From Eucommia ulmoides (lineage: Eukaryota; Streptophyta; Magnoliopsida; Garryales; Eucommiaceae), in contig CM028330.1 of NCBI GenBank assembly GCA_016647705.1, forward strand, positions 46,342,397-46,406,396: DNA of 64,000 nt, given 5' to 3'. This document shows, piece after piece, positions 46,851-61,289 of the stretch (the stretch's first letter is position 1; the number at the start of each line of letters is the position of its first letter). Made by a program: the position numbers and the translations under genes. Under the pieces are notes generated by a model that had not been told where the DNA came from, ran no database searches, and worked only from the letters and a program-made list of their open reading frames with translations.

Positions 46851-49800
46851 TACATAAGAACCCTTTGATTTTGTCTAGAACCTTAAACAAACTCCTTTGC
46901 TTTTGTTAGTTTAAAAGTGAAAAGAAATACCATATACTTATGTCAGTTCTACTCGTAACTAAAGAAAACAAGATGGTTTCCGAAGAAGAATCACATATAT
47001 CTTCGAAGGAATAGAGGCCTTCCTTTTGTTATAAGTTCTTAGACACAAGGTCATCGATGTAGTACATAAATATATATGTATGTAGGTGTCAGTCCACAAG
47101 CCAACCTATTAGTGTGTGTTTTGTTTAGCTAAAAAAGAAAAGAAATATGATGTTCTTGGGGGAATCGTAGAAACTATGCACAACTCATGATGTGATAGAA
47201 GTTTTGTTTGAATCCTCACATGTTCTTAACATGTAATCGGATGATTTGATGTTTTTGAATTTTCTTGAATGTTTTTTACTGTTCTTGAGATGCTTGAAAT
47301 GGTTTTGTATAATTTGCCTAGTTTGGTTGTTATAGTTAAGATTAAGTGTTTGTTTGATGTTCTTGACAAAATCAAAAACTTGTTTGGTTGTTTTATGGGT
47401 TTTTTGTGTTATGTACATGAAAGTAAAGTGTGTTATCTACATGATCCTACTATATACAAGAAACATATACATGATTAACCAAAAATAATAGGGTGTCTTA
47501 TAGGAACATAGCTACTTAGGGGATATGGTTTTCCCTAAGTGTTTACCACCTTCCTCCTCCTTGACCTTCTTGGTTGGTGGTTGATTGATAGTTTATTGGT
47601 GGTCGTTGATTCCTCGAGTTCTTAGCCAAGAACCCAAGAACACCTTACTTAGGGGATGTGGTCATCCCTAAGTAGCTAACCTCATTTCCCTCCTTGCTCT
47701 TCTTGGCTCGGTGTTGATCGGTGATCGTCGATACTTAGAGTTATTGTTCTAAGAACTTCAAGAACACCTTCTAAGGCCATATTTTGGTAGAATAACGACG
47801 TGTTATTTGAGAAATATGCTTGAGAGGCCTTGGACCCAAGATAGTTACTCGAGTTTAGAGAGAGAAACTAGGCCTTCAAGACTTGCAAAAATAAGAGGGG
47901 TGGTCCTATATTTATAGACCTGGGGGCTTGCATATTGGCCAATGCTCAGGCCAATCCAGGTTGTTCTCTGGGAGGTGTTTGGACTAAGGGACTACTTGTC
48001 TTTCCTTGGTTTTGTTTAGCTTAGAACAAATTTAGGATGGGAAGTGGGATTCTTAAAGATTTGGTAATTATTAACAATCATTTTATCTCCTTCAATCAAA
48101 TTCCTTGCACATGGGTGCATTTATGACTTGATGTGATGGATCTGGTTCGGTTTAGGGGCTAAGTACCAGTTAGATTCACCATTTCGGTTTGGTCGTCATA
48201 AATGCATCCAAGGTGCATTGAACCTAGTATTGAGGTGTTACTTTTCATTATGATAAGTGATCATTCATTGCTTGGTGATCACTTCAATGGTTAGGTTTAG
48301 ATGGAATCAGGTTAACTTGGCTTGTAATCGTCAGTTGATTTCCAAGTATCTTAGTTACCCTTAGATATTTTGGTGAAAATATCTAGGTTCAATGTATCCA
48401 CCCCTTCCATTTCATCCCTAAGAATTTAATTCTTGATGGTATGTGCATTTAAAGTATTGCTTGGAGGACACACATCCAGTTTAGTTTCGGTAACGGGTTG
48501 TCACGATTTAAGGTTTTCAGTTGGTTCTAAGATATTTTACTTAAAATATCTAGATACCTTGATTGTTTTATTGACATGTCATTCCAAGCATTTAATTCTT
48601 TATGGGATAGGCATTCAATTCTCATTGAATGCTTTACTTAGGTGGTGAACCGAATTGGTTTAGTTTCGATAACGGTTGGTCGTACTGTTAGTGTCTTGGT
48701 TCCCTTCCTTAGCTATTTGGTAGGAAACTTATATGAAGGTTCCTTGGTCATTATAAAGCATCAATTGTGGGCCTTAAATTATGGCTATGCCCTTGATTTC
48801 TTGGGCCTACGGTGGTTTGTCAAGACTACTTGGATTTGGTGAAAATCCAAGTCAATCCCAATCCTTAAGTCACCTTGTGATTTAGGATTTTGTCATGACC
48901 TTTTCAAGACTTTAGTATGTAATGTGGTTCTTGGTAGTATGTAATGTGGTATGCATGAAAGAAGTAATTTTTTTTGGTGTTAAATTGATATGATTAAGTG
49001 AAAAATAAATGTTTCAAAATCGGGGGGTAAGTAAGTTAATTGTTTGAAATGTCCTATAATTTAAGGGTAGTGAATTAGATTTATTCATACTAAATACGAT
49101 TTGATAAGAATAAAACTTTAGTGAAGTCATTTTAGACCTTCTTAAATCATGGGAATTTCGAGGATGACCTAAAACTTTTACTTAGTTGTATTTTGTCAAA
49201 TTCAAAATTTTTACGTTTTTTGTCATGTTTTTTGTTGTTTTTGTGTAGTATGTAGTGTGATCTCAGGTAGAAATTCATTCTCTTTAAACCCAAGTTTAAA
49301 ATTTATCTAAACTTGTACTTGATCCGACACTAATTAAGCAGGACAAAATACGGTGTCTACTGCTTCTCATCTTTGTCATGCGAGTTTACTCGTAATGACA
49401 AGGAAAAAGACACTAACATTTTGTTCCACATGCATGAAAAGACATTTATTTAAAACTATCCTTAAAGATGGAAACATACCTGATCCTTGAGGATTCGACC
49501 AGGATAGCGATTAGTCACTTCTACCAATGTATACTTTATAGGTTGACGGATAATCAACCTTGGAAGACTACGTTAGAAGGATGGCGACGCATCTGATTCC
49601 TGTTTATCTACACTCCTGGAAGATGGCGATATACCTAATCCTATAGGGCATGGTGATGACGACACTTTGTAGGAGCCCTTTCGATGACGAGGCTGTTGTT
49701 GTATGGTACTGTTGATTGCTATTACAGTTTTGGTTGCCATGGTTGTATTAGCTATTATCGCATTTGGTTGCTAACATAGTATTGGCTGCTATTATAGTGT

Positions 49801-50734
49801 TGGTTGTTGTCTTAGTAATGGTTGTTGTTATAGTACTGGTATTGGTTGTTAGTATTAGTATTAGTTGCTATCAGTATTGATTGCTAATATAATAATGGTT
49901 GCTATCATAGTTATGTTCCTTAGGAAGGTGTTCACAGTACTTGGCCCTAATACTAATTCATTGGATGTCTTACTTAGTATTGTCTTGCTGGCTGTGTCAT
50001 TTAATATTGTCTCACTAGTGGTCTCATTTAATAATGTAAATACTGCTCCTAAAGGATGATGCACGATCAATTCTATGGGAGGCAGAGAAGATGACAATCG
50101 GTTAATCGATTCCTGGTTGCAAAGAAGATGACCCCTAGTCAACTGACTCTTGGTTGTGGAGAAGATGACACGTGGTTAACCAACTCTTGGTTGTGATCAT
50201 ACCCAAAAGGCTCTTCTACATATCTCAAATTAATGAGAATCAGGTCACATGTAGTTCTAGCATGGTGTAAATTTAAAATACTGTCTCGTTGGCTGTCTCA
50301 TTTATCTGTTTCGCTAATTGTCTCGCTTAATATTATCTCGTTGATAGTCTCATTGATCATCTCTTTTAATATTGAAAATACTGCTCCTAAAGGATGATGC
50401 GCGATCAATCTTATAGGAGTTGGGGAGGATGACACTCGGTCAATTGGCTCTTGGTAGTAGTGAGGAGGATGACGCTTGATCAATTGTTTCCTAGTAGTGG
50501 TGAGGAGGATGACACTCGGTCAATCGACTTTGGGTTGGGTGGAGGATGACATTCTGTTAATCGTCTCTTGGTGGCGTGGAGGATGACACACTGTCAATCG
50601 TTTCCTGGTAGTGAAGAGGATGATGCTCAATCAATCATCTCTTGGTAGTGAAGAGGATTCGGCTTCGGGTAGCGTGGAGGATGACACTCTGTCAATCGAC
50701 TCTGGGTAGTAATAGTAAGGAGAATGATGCTTGG

Positions 50735-52429
50735 TGATAGCGAATTATTCGTCACTCCAATACTACAAGTGTACGGGTCAAGTTTTAATAGTATAGGAAG
50801 AGTAAGGGTTGTTATATCTATAGGGATTGGTTTAAATTGTCATTAAGTACCACAATTATCGTAGCTTAGCTTTATTTAGGCGATCAAATTTTTGGGTTTT
50901 TATAAAAATAAACTAAAATAAATATAAATACAAAAATAAAATAAAATATGGATTATCTAGGCACAAATGTTCTAGGGGCTTGATTTCGTCTCGTTATTCT
51001 CATGTTTTCCTATTAAATAATTATTAGTTAATTTCGTTTATTTAATAATTAAGGTCCCCGTACTATTGCTCTTTCACTATATCTCCTAAAGCGTCAAGTG
51101 AGAGAATATGTAAATACTTCAATACTAATATCCCTATCTAGTATTTAGGTGAAAACATTTGTTCAACTCGACCTTATAGATTACGCAAACTCTAAATATC
51201 TCCCGATCTATTAAAGTTTACGTTGTGTTTAACCTAAGTCCGAACCCGAGATTACCTCTCTTGAGTGTCAAATCTCAAGTTCCTTAATTCAACCAAAATA
51301 CTGTATGTGAGTATAAATTGAAAGCATTAAGAAGACAAATATAATTGAATAGAAAACCTAGTTGGTAAATCTAGAACTTGATCACCTCCCGATTTTGCAA
51401 AATCCTAAATTCCCAACTAGATTACTTAGGTGTTGATTTCCTCCCGGAATCATAACAACCTAAATTATGCACTCTCAATTTCGGTTACGAATTCAATTTC
51501 TCCCGAGTATAAAATTTACAACCTAAAATCACCTAATTCACTAGCCACATGAATCAAACACATTAAGCTTAGGAGATGCATAAAATGGAATTAAAACTAA
51601 CAATTAACAAAATAGTATAAACATGGTTCAAACGAGACTACATCAAGCCCTAGATTAAATTATGAACACAACATAGATAGATCCATAACCAATATTTTCG
51701 ATAAAATCATAAATATAAACATGTTTGATACTATATTACAAATACGAATTTAAATCAAGATTAGGGAGAGACAAGGGAAGATAAAATACTTATTTAGGGG
51801 TTGAGCTCTAAATCTTTAACTCCAAGTGCCACCAATGGTATTTTTCTCTTCAATTTCACATCAAATTGCGACCATCCGATTTTTTTTTGGGCTCAAAATT
51901 GCCTCTAAATGGTGTTTTCCTCTCCCCAAAATTGTTTATTTCTCTCCCAATTTCGTCTCCCCTTTGGTTTGAGCCAAAAAGGGGTATTTATAGGGCTAAA
52001 AGTAGGGTTTTTGGGTTAAAGATGATGCATATGGCACTACAATGCATGTTTTAGAGTGCTGCAGTGTGCTATGGGCGGAAACTAGCTCATTAACACTGAT
52101 GCAGCGCGCTTTGGACAACGCCGATGTCTGGTTTGTAATTTAGCCGTAACTTTCTCGTCTGAACTCCGATTTAGACGATTTAAAAAGTTATAGAAATTTA
52201 AGATGTAGATATATAACTTCCATATTTTGAGTTTTTCCAAAATCAGATTAAATTGTGGTTACAAATAGCATTGAATTTACTGCACCTGTATACATTTTGC
52301 ACCGTTTCTCCTATTTATTTGTAATCCTACAAAACACAACAAAAACACATTAAACAAACAAAAAATTCTTGAAAACACACAAATATTTAAATTCAAAAGT
52401 ACTTGATTTGTTGGTAAATAAATCACTCA
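50735..52429 (-). repeat. 3' LTR of the Athila-like fossil
   Basis: This is the direct repeat of 55,224-56,930. It shares AGCGAATTATT, AAGAGTAAGGGTTGT and TTTGTTGGTAAATAAATCA. Confidence 0.93.
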
Positions 52430-54041
52430 TTAAATATCTCCAAACTCAAACGTTTGCTTATCCTCAAACAAAAGAAAATAAAATAAAAGACAAAACAAAT
52501 CAAGTACTAAAAACCTAATGATAAAAATGTGAGTTTCGTATCGAATCAAGAACCGTGCAATAATCTCAGCAACCACAAAATTCTTCAAGCTCAAAGGAAA
52601 TGCACATATTGAGATTATATAGAATTTTGACTTTAAGTATCAATTTCAACCCACTCAAGACTCTAGAAGTGTAAGTGCGTGCAAATACACTCTCACCCAA
52701 CCAAACGAGCCTCAGATTTATTTATGTGCTAAGAGGACAATGAACAATTTCTAGATAGCGAATGAAAGAACAACCATAAGCTTATTTTTCGTGTCACTCT
52801 CCACTAATTATGTAGGTACATGTGTCATGGGAGATCAAAAGGACTTTGCAGGTTGTAATGTATGGTTAGGGTAAAATGTATATGAAAATGTCATTTTTAG
52901 GCTTAAATCACCCTAGGCATGTATCACAACTCTTGGATATTATAAGATTTTCTAGAAAAATTCACTGACTCCCCCTTTCGTTACATGTATTATTTCAATT
53001 GATCCCACAAGGTATTATTCACAAAACCAACTAAAACACACAATAATAATTTTTTTTAGAACATAGGTAAGAACCACACCCCCAAACTCAAAATCAACAT
53101 TGTCCTCAATGTTTCAAGAAAATACAAGGTGGAAGGTGGGAATACTCACTACTATACTGCAACAATTTTTTTTTTTTTTTTTTTTTTTAACATAAACAAC
53201 ACAAATACAAAATGAAACACACATCCCAATCCACAAATGACGTTTCAAATATAGCCCATGCTAGTCCTTATGCTCAATGATCCATGTAAACATGTCAATT
53301 TGTGATGGGTTTAGGAAGTGGAAAAACATGTGGTGGGTTGATGCACAAATGTGGGAAGTGAAAGAATTAGGCAATAAGGCTCAATGGGGTTAACGAAGGA
53401 TAAACAATTTTTCAGAGATAGCTTCAAAGGCCCAAATGATCCAAAAAGAATGCCTAAGTCATTTCTCCAATGACACAACCTAAGATTTCGCCTCAAGTTT
53501 CACTCAAATGGGTTCTAGTGTTCATGAGATGTCAAAGCCTACCTACAACACATAAATGTTTTTCGAGTACCCAAAAGGCCAAGTGATTGTGATTTATGGT
53601 GCTCAAGTGTAATGAGTTGAGAGTAAATTTCAATTAACACAAGTCAAGAACACATAAATATCAATGCAATACATTTCAAATGACCTAAGAGAACATCAAG
53701 TGTCTATACTCATCATCGATATCAAGTTATTTCATCTAAACAAAACTCACAATTCCAACAACTAACAAAAGGAAAAACAAACTAAAAACATGGCCAAAAG
53801 AACACAAGATGTAGGACAAAATCACACACATAATCATTTCCTAACCTATCACCTATACGCCAACATGTGTCTTACCGCCAAACTCAAAGTCAAACATATA
53901 TTCAAATTAAGCACAAGGGAATAAGACATGTACCTGGGAGGCAAGACAATCTCACCTACTAGCGCGGTTGGCGGTGATGTTTCGGGAAAGGTGACCGATG
54001 TGGGACTTTTTTCATAGCTTGTATTCGTAGGGTCTATTATT

Positions 54042-55006
54042 TTAAAACTTGGGTTTCCTTCTAAGAAGCGCTTGATTTAATGTCCTCGGCTTGGGAATGA
54101 AGAAGGGCTCATCAAAGAGTGGCTTCCACCCATAATATATGTCATATAACACAACATATGGGTCTTGGTTCAGAATGCCCTCAAGCTTGGCGAGATATGG
54201 TAATGTTCGGCACGTGTACTCAACATGATTTGGCTCCGGCTTGTGTGTTTGGTTGGCTTGAATGAATGTTTCTAGGAGTGGTGGAAAACAAGTGAACCAC
54301 ATCAGATCTTCATAAATATGATTGTCTTTTACCGGTGGTGGCATAACAATGTGGATCTCAAACAGTGAAGACTCACAATTATCATCTTGTGATTCTTCAT
54401 CGTCGCTCAATTCTTGGTTTTTTTTCCTTATTTGAATCATCGTCACAAAACACACCCAAGTTCTTCCCGCTTGTATTTGGGTTTCTCCTGGTGATATATG
54501 GATATGGCTTGTGTGTGTCTTAGTGCCACTGTTTTTTATTTGGCCTCAATATAGCTAGCAAGTTGACCGATTTGCATCTCGAGAGACTTTACGGTTGTGT
54601 CGATATCAGTGCAGGTCATCTCAGTATTATCAAGATGGTCCTCATGCTTATTGAGATGGTTAAGAGTTTCCCTCTAGAAAATTTGAGTTTTCCCCATGAA
54701 CGCAGCATATATTTCTTCCACAGTGGGGGAAGACTCTACAGGTTGGTCTGAGATGTCAATCCATGGCGCCAAAATATTGGAATTATCCCCCAAGTTTTGG
54801 TAACTTGTTGAATAATTCCAACTCTGACAATCAAAATTGGCCATGTCTTCCAACAACCAATGGGCTTCGTCTACGATTAGTTCGTAGAAAGAGGTGGTAC
54901 CATTTCTTTCTTCAACCCACGTTCTTGTTGCAGCTTGTAACCCGTTGAGGAAGTTCAGTAGTTGACACTCTTTTGAGAAACCATAATTGGGGAACCGAAT
55001 GAACAA
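54042..55006 (-). pseudogene. Gag-like remnant of the Athila-like fossil
   Basis: The first part (54,674-55,006) matches the FP..G(F/L)..E..L..F(Y/L)NGL pattern of plant gypsy Gag. It is followed by a low-complexity acidic region (54,042-54,455). The rest of the polyprotein is missing. Confidence 0.65.
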
Positions 55007-55223
55007 CTCCTTATATCATTCCTAAGCATAATAAAACGACTCAGAATCTTGTTGAGAAAATTATAAGAGGACTTGTTGATGAGCTATCTCCAAGGACCTC
55101 GCAAAACAAACAAAATTTGAAAACAAAAATTAGAAAAAAAATGCCTAAATTAAAATCAAGTTACTTATTCACAATATTAACAACAATATAAAGTGCCAGT
55201 CCCTAGCAACGGTGCCAAAAATT

Positions 55224-56930
55224 TGGTAGCGAATTATTTATCACTACAATACCGCAAGTGTACGAGTTGAGTTTTAATAGTATGGGAAGAGTAAGGGTTG
55301 TCATATCCACAGGGATTGGTTTAAATTGTCGTTAAGTACTGCAATTATTATAACTTAACTTTATTTAGGCGATCAAATTTTTTGGGTTTTTATAAAAATA
55401 AACTAAAATAAATATAAATACAAAAATAAAATAAAATATGGATTATCTATGCAAAACTTTTCTAGGGGCTTGATTTTGTCTCGTTATTCCCATGTTTTCC
55501 TATTAAATAATTATTAGTTAATTTCGTTTATTCAATAATCAAGGTCCCTGTGCTATTGTTCTCTTACTACCTCTCCCGAGCATCAAGTGAGAGAATATGT
55601 AAACACCTGAATACTGATATCCCTATCTAGTATTTAGGTGAAAATATTCGTTATACCCAACCTTATAGATTACGCAAGCTCTAAATATCTCTCGATCTAT
55701 TAAAGCTTACATTCTGTTTAACCTAAGTTCAAATCCGAGATTACCTCTCCCGTGTATCAAATCCCAAGTTCTTAATTCAACCAAAATACCGTATGTGAGT
55801 ATAAATTGGAAGCATTAAGAAAGTAAACACAATTGAATATAAAACCTAGTTGGTAAATCTAGAACTTGATCACCTCCTGATTTTGCAAAATCCTAAATTC
55901 TCAACTAAATTACTCAGGTATTGATTTTCTCCCGGAATCACAACAACCTAAATTATGCACTCCTAATTCCGGTTACGAATTCAATCTCTCCCAAGTATAA
56001 AATTCACAACCTAAAATTATCTAATTCATTGGCTACATAAATCAAACACATTAAGTCGAGGAGATGCATAAAATGGAATTAAAATTAACAATTAACAAAA
56101 TAGTATAAACGTAGTTCAAACGAGACTACATCAAGCCCTGGATTAAATTACGAACACAACATTGATAGATCCATAACCAATATTTTCAATAAAATCATAA
56201 ATGTAAACATGTTTGATACAATATTACAAATACAAATGTAAATCAAGATTAAGGAGAGAAAAGGGAAGAAAAAATGCTTATTTTGGGGTTGAGCTCCAAA
56301 TCTTCTACTCCAAGTGCCACCAACGGTGTTTTCCTCTTCAATTTTGCATCAAATCGCCATCATTCAGTGTTTTTCTCGCCCAAAATAGCCTCAAAATGGT
56401 GTTTTCCTCTCCCATAAATCGTCTTTTTCTCTTCCAATTTTGTCTCCCCTTTGGTTTGAGCCAAAAAGGGGTACTTATAGGGCTGAAAGATAGGGTTTAT
56501 GGGTTAAAGACAATAAATATGGTGCTGCTATGCACGTTTTAGCATGCTGCATCGCGCTATGGGCATAAACTGGCCTATCAACACTGATGGGAGGGCGTTG
56601 CAGCGTGCTTTAGACAACGTCGAGCTTTAGTCTGTAATGTGGCCGTAACATTCTCGTTTGAAATCCAATTAAGGTTATTCAATAAGATATGGAAAGCTAA
56701 GATGTAGATCTACAACTTCCATGTTTTGAGTTTTTCGAAAAACAAATTAAATCGTGGTAAAATATTGCCTTGAAGTTACTGCACTAGTGTGCATTTTGCA
56801 CCGTTTCTCTCATTTATTTGTAATCCTACAAAACACAACAAAAACATATTAAACTAACAAAAAATCTTGAAAACACAAAAATATTTGTATCTAAAAGTAC
56901 TTGATTTGTTGGTAAATAAATCAATCATCA
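55224..56930 (-). repeat. 5' LTR of the Athila-like fossil
   Basis: This is the direct repeat of 50,735-52,429. The primer-binding-like sequence is at its left edge. Confidence 0.93.
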
Positions 56931-57216
56931 CTTGATCAATCGTCTCCAGGTAGTGGTTGTGAGGAGGATGACACTCTATTAATCGTCTCCTGGTAGTGAG
57001 GAGGATGACGTTGGATCAAATATTTCCAAGTTACGTGAGGAGGATAACGTTCGGTTAATCGGCTCCTGGTGGTGTGGAGGATAACTCTTGGTCAATCGTC
57101 TCTAGGTCAAGTAAATAGTATGATGCTCAGTTAATTATCTCTAGGTAGTAAGGAGGATGACGCTCGGTCAATCATTTCTATTTCAAGTGTAGTTCAAATT
57201 TGTGTAGTATATTAAT

Positions 57217-59553
57217 TGTTGGCCCAGTAAGCTACCCTAGAGGGTGTGTGAATTGAGTAGTATTAAAAATATCAGAATATAACAATTAAAAAAATCAAAC
57301 AATTAATTTTATCTTAAAATTAATTATTATATTTTATAGCAGCGGATCATATATTATCAAATAGGTGCACACCCAAACAATAAAATATAAACAATGTAAA
57401 TAATACAGCACACAGAAATTTATATTGGCTCACCAAGTTACTCTTGGCTAATCCAGTCCCCCGAGCTCCGCGGAGAGTCGCACCCACTAAACTCAAGATC
57501 CCTTTAAAGGTAGGAACCAAACCCTCACAATGATTCTTTTCGCAGGCTTAGAATCTACTTTTACAATTTCTTTTCCCAGGCTCAGAAATAACCTCTTCTT
57601 TTTCATAGGCTCAAGAATAACCTATCTTTTTACAGGTTAAAGATTAACCTAATACAGGGAGAATCATGACCTAATCCTTTTTATACCTTAGGCTTAAGAA
57701 TTAAACCTCACAAACACTCTAAGTATCATTTCCCAGCTAAGGATGAAACATTTATAATTCACTCACAAATTTAAACAAGGAAGAATTAACACCTAATATT
57801 TTTATACCTTAGGCAAACATCAAAACCTAAATCATTTTACCGGAAGAAATTAAAACTAGCTACCCTTGATTAAACACTCCCAGTAGTATCTAATCTGATA
57901 CTCAACTCACCAATTAAAAATAATTGATAAGTGATTTTTCCACTCAGAGTTTCTGTCACCCTAGATAAATTCAAACTCAATTAATATCCCGATACTAGTG
58001 ATAGAAAAGTGAGAATTTCAAAATCTGATAAATAAATATGGGTAGCAAGCAATTAAGCACATAATCAGATTTTCTCAAGAAATTGTTTCAAAAATAATTT
58101 TCAATAAAAAATCTGGAAAATAATTTCAAAATCAAATTCCAAATAATAAATAATATAATCAAGCAACAATTAATAATAAGTAATTTGGAAAGATCTCACT
58201 AGGATTCCACCGAAAGAATAATGATTAGAATAGTAATGAAACTTCAGATCGGTAGTAGCAATAATCCACAACAAATATTTCTCAAGAACAAATCTCAAGA
58301 AAGATTTTACAATGCACTCAGTATGATTACTCTTAGAAAGCACAAGAGCTGAATAACTCATAATAGTTTGGATTCTCTTGATTAATTATCCTATATCATG
58401 TGAAATCCGCATGTCTATTTAATGCCTCTCAAAACAAGCCCTATAACGACTAGTTCCCATAAATCATGACATTTAATTACACCAATAGACCCTCTATATC
58501 ATAATGATTCATTCTTGGTATAATTCATTTAAAATATCTCTTAAAATATTCAATTAAGTCCCTCAAACTTTTACTCAATCTCAATTAGATAAGATAGAAA
58601 GAATTTATTGTACCAAATTGAGAAATATCAAAACTACTTGAACCATATCTATAGGGATAATTAAATATTAATTAAATAACTTAAAACATATCAGATCCCT
58701 AAGATATCTCACATATCTTAACCATAAAACGACTAGTAACAGCTACTTTTTGAATAAAATCCAAAATTCCATAAATCCTGAAACAACTCCATCTGTCGAT
58801 CGACTAAGACCCATCAATCGACTGCCCAATTCAGGACGTAGCCAAGCCAAAAACTCTTCGCCCATCAGTCGACTGCCCATCCATCACCCGTCGACGGGAT
58901 GATTCAGAGAGTTTCATAAGTCGACCTATCTGTTGACTTAGAGATTCAGAGAGTTCATTCTCTGATCACAAGTCGACTCACTTGTTGACCTAAAGATTAA
59001 AAAACTTCTTGTTTTGAGCTCAGGTTAACCTACCTGTCGACCGAGAGATTCAACAACTTTATTCATTAATCACCAGTCGACTTACCTGTTGACTGAGAGA
59101 TGCTAAAATCCTCTCCTGAAATCGTTTTAAATCTAATTTCATCGACATTTTCGTCATTTTAACCAATTTCTTTTCTCTGTTAGCTCTATTAAATCTTAAA
59201 TTCAATTTTAGTAAATTATCTTTATTTCTTTTTTAATTACACATGGGAGCAAATAATTTAACTAATTAGGATCCTATAAAAACATACATAATTTTAAAAA
59301 ATATTTTGTGTCGTGTGTGATCCTAACCAGGATACATTAAGAGTTAGAATTAAACCTGAGTTTTTTTTTCTAGGTTCTTCAATTTCTTCAAACTCTTAGT
59401 CTTGCATCATCTTTGTCATCATCTTTAGCATTGTCACAATTTCTTCATGATTATTTTTATCACTGAAACTAATAAACTGAAATACTCAATAAAATCGTTA
59501 GTTTGACTAAAAATATCAACCTTTAATTGTCCATCAAAATCTTAGAATCAACA
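57217..59553 (-). repeat. 3' LTR of SIRE-like fossil 2
   Basis: This is the direct repeat of 61,290-63,585, with a GTCGACT motif cluster at 58,795-59,100. Confidence 0.9.
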
Positions 59554-61289
59554 ATCTCCCCATTTTTGATAATGACAATTAACTTTGATATTTTTTTCAA
59601 AACAATAATGTAACCATACTCCCCCCAAATCCGAGAATGGGTTCTTTAACTCATTAAAGTAAAGTAATAAAGATAGTCATAAGATTTTCAACAAAGAACA
59701 AATTTCAATATATACTTAACACTCCCCCTTAAGATATTCAACAAGATAATTCAAGCTCCCCCTTGAGACAATTTCTTAAAACATCAACTAATTCTCCCCC
59801 TTTGTCATCTCAAAAAAAAAAAAAAAAAAAAAAAAAAACAAACTGGGGAGGGGAACCAAAAACATCAATTCTTAGCATGTAATCTCCCATAATATAAGTG
59901 TAAACAATCTAATTCATTCTAAGGGGAAAAAAAAACTAAGTATGTAAATTATTTTGATAAACATGCAATAATTTTAAGAGAACAAGAAAATATGTAAACC
60001 AACACAGGTCTTAGAAATTCTTACCAACTCATTTAAACTTACTTTTTTACTTATGGCATGGTCTCCAGAAATCACATGACTTTTATCTTTATGTATTAAA
60101 GACATAAATTTTTAATTTATTCCCTATCATGTGTTGAGAATAGCCACTTCCTAGGAACAATGTTTCCTTGCAAATAGATATTTATTTGATAACCTGCAAG
60201 AAACACCTAAAAGAGTTCCAAGGTGGTACCCAATCTAAGTGGGTCCGATCTTGTTAGTCGGGACAATCTTAGTTCCCTTGAGAACTCAAACGTGCTTGCA
60301 ATTAAATATTCTTGAAAAACATTTACGAATATTATGCCCCACAACATTAGATTTAAAACATCTAACAAGATCTTTGGTTTCAGAAAAGAATTTATGAAAA
60401 CGTTTTTGCTTAAGATTTTTCTGAAATCCAATACCGACTTTATCAAAGATACCACATGAACTTTCCAAAAACATTTTCAAATTATTCTCATGGCCGTTGA
60501 ATTTGAGAACTATTGAATATAAATCCGACATTTTGGATTTTAATTCAACGTTTTCATATTCATAATCCATCACTTTCTTGTTTAATGTGTTAATTGTACT
60601 TTGAAGGGCATTAATTTTTTAATACTGAATTTTATAATCATGCGAAAGTTCTTGATAAACATCAAATAATTCATCAAAATCTAAAGGGCAAGAACTTGAA
60701 CATTTTGATACCTCAAATTCAGTGGCCATCAAAGCAGGCATAGACGAGTCATTACTGCCTGATTTTTCTAAGCTACTCGACTCCGAGTCATCCCATGTGA
60801 CTTTTGTTGATTCAAGTAATTGGAAATGATATTGAATCGAGTGTACATCTCTTGAATCGATTTAGTTTCTTCCATTCTGAACAATTCAAATTTCCTCATA
60901 AGAGCGTTAATTTTCGATTGCTTCACTTGACTTGTCCCTTTGTGGGTAACTTGTAGCTTGTCTCACATCTCCTTCGTTGATTTACAACATGAAACTCTTG
61001 AGTATAGAGTTCATAGAAAGTTTCTACTTATCAGAAGCAGTTAGCTGCTCTTTCTTATTCTCGACTCTATTTTCTATTGGAACAAACGGACCATCCTCGA
61101 TTGTTAACCATACATCATAATTTGTGGCCTGAAGGAAGGCCATCATTCTGTCTTTTCAGAACAAATAATTTTTACTTGCAAACAACGGTGGTCGGTGCAT
61201 AGACTGCCCCTCAGTTAGTGTGCCTATTATGTGCGTCATGTGATCTTTGTTAACTAAGTGTGTCGAGCTAAACAAGCTTTGATGCCAAT

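Larger units (their letters stand above)
50735..56930 (-). mobile_element. Athila-like Ty3/gypsy fossil (minus orientation)
   Basis: Direct LTRs lie at 50,735-52,429 and 55,224-56,930. On the minus strand, the sequence after the 5' LTR reads TTTTTGGCACCGTTGC, close to the TGGCGCCGTTGCC-type primer site of Athila elements. Near the other LTR a GAGTTTGGGGGTGTGG stretch follows a GAGGACAATGTTGATT stretch, as in Athila 3' regions. Gag-like coding (FPNYGFSKECQLLNFLNGL) is seen at 54,674-55,006. No polymerase region was recognised. It is broken. By eye the LTRs differ by roughly 8-10 percent, suggesting a few million years. The flanks CTTGG and CTTGA look like a decayed target duplication. Confidence 0.87.
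50046..57185 (+). repeat. Minisatellite of 37-40 bp units, split by an insertion
   Basis: Units of the form GAGGATGACRCTCGGTCAAT, then CGWCTCYTGGTAGT are repeated about 12 times before 50,734 and about 7 times after 56,931. The gap is exactly the Athila-like element. The split unit reads ATGCTTGG on the left and CTTGATCAATCG on the right, so the array was continuous before insertion. It lies in the Ogre-like fossil. Confidence 0.9.
45780..57216 (+). mobile_element. Tat/Ogre-like Ty3/gypsy fossil, split by an Athila-like element
   Basis: The visible parts are 45,780-50,734 and 56,931-57,216. Three degenerate copies of a motif with GAACCC, TGCCTACGTA, GATCAGGTC and CGTAGTTC (46,268-46,560), and another near 50,205-50,260, are typical of Ogre-type LTR and leader sequence. 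Four roughly 60-bp GTTGTGAACAACCTGAATCA units lie at 46,656-46,850. ACAAAATACGGTGTCTACTG near 49,345-49,364 resembles the LTR end region of this lineage. No polyprotein is seen. It is broken, and its borders are approximate. Confidence 0.6.

Noticed and set aside
47185-47478. Overlapping open frames of 69-77 codons on both strands
   Set aside because: They lie in the Ogre-like LTR, have biased composition and no recognisable motif.
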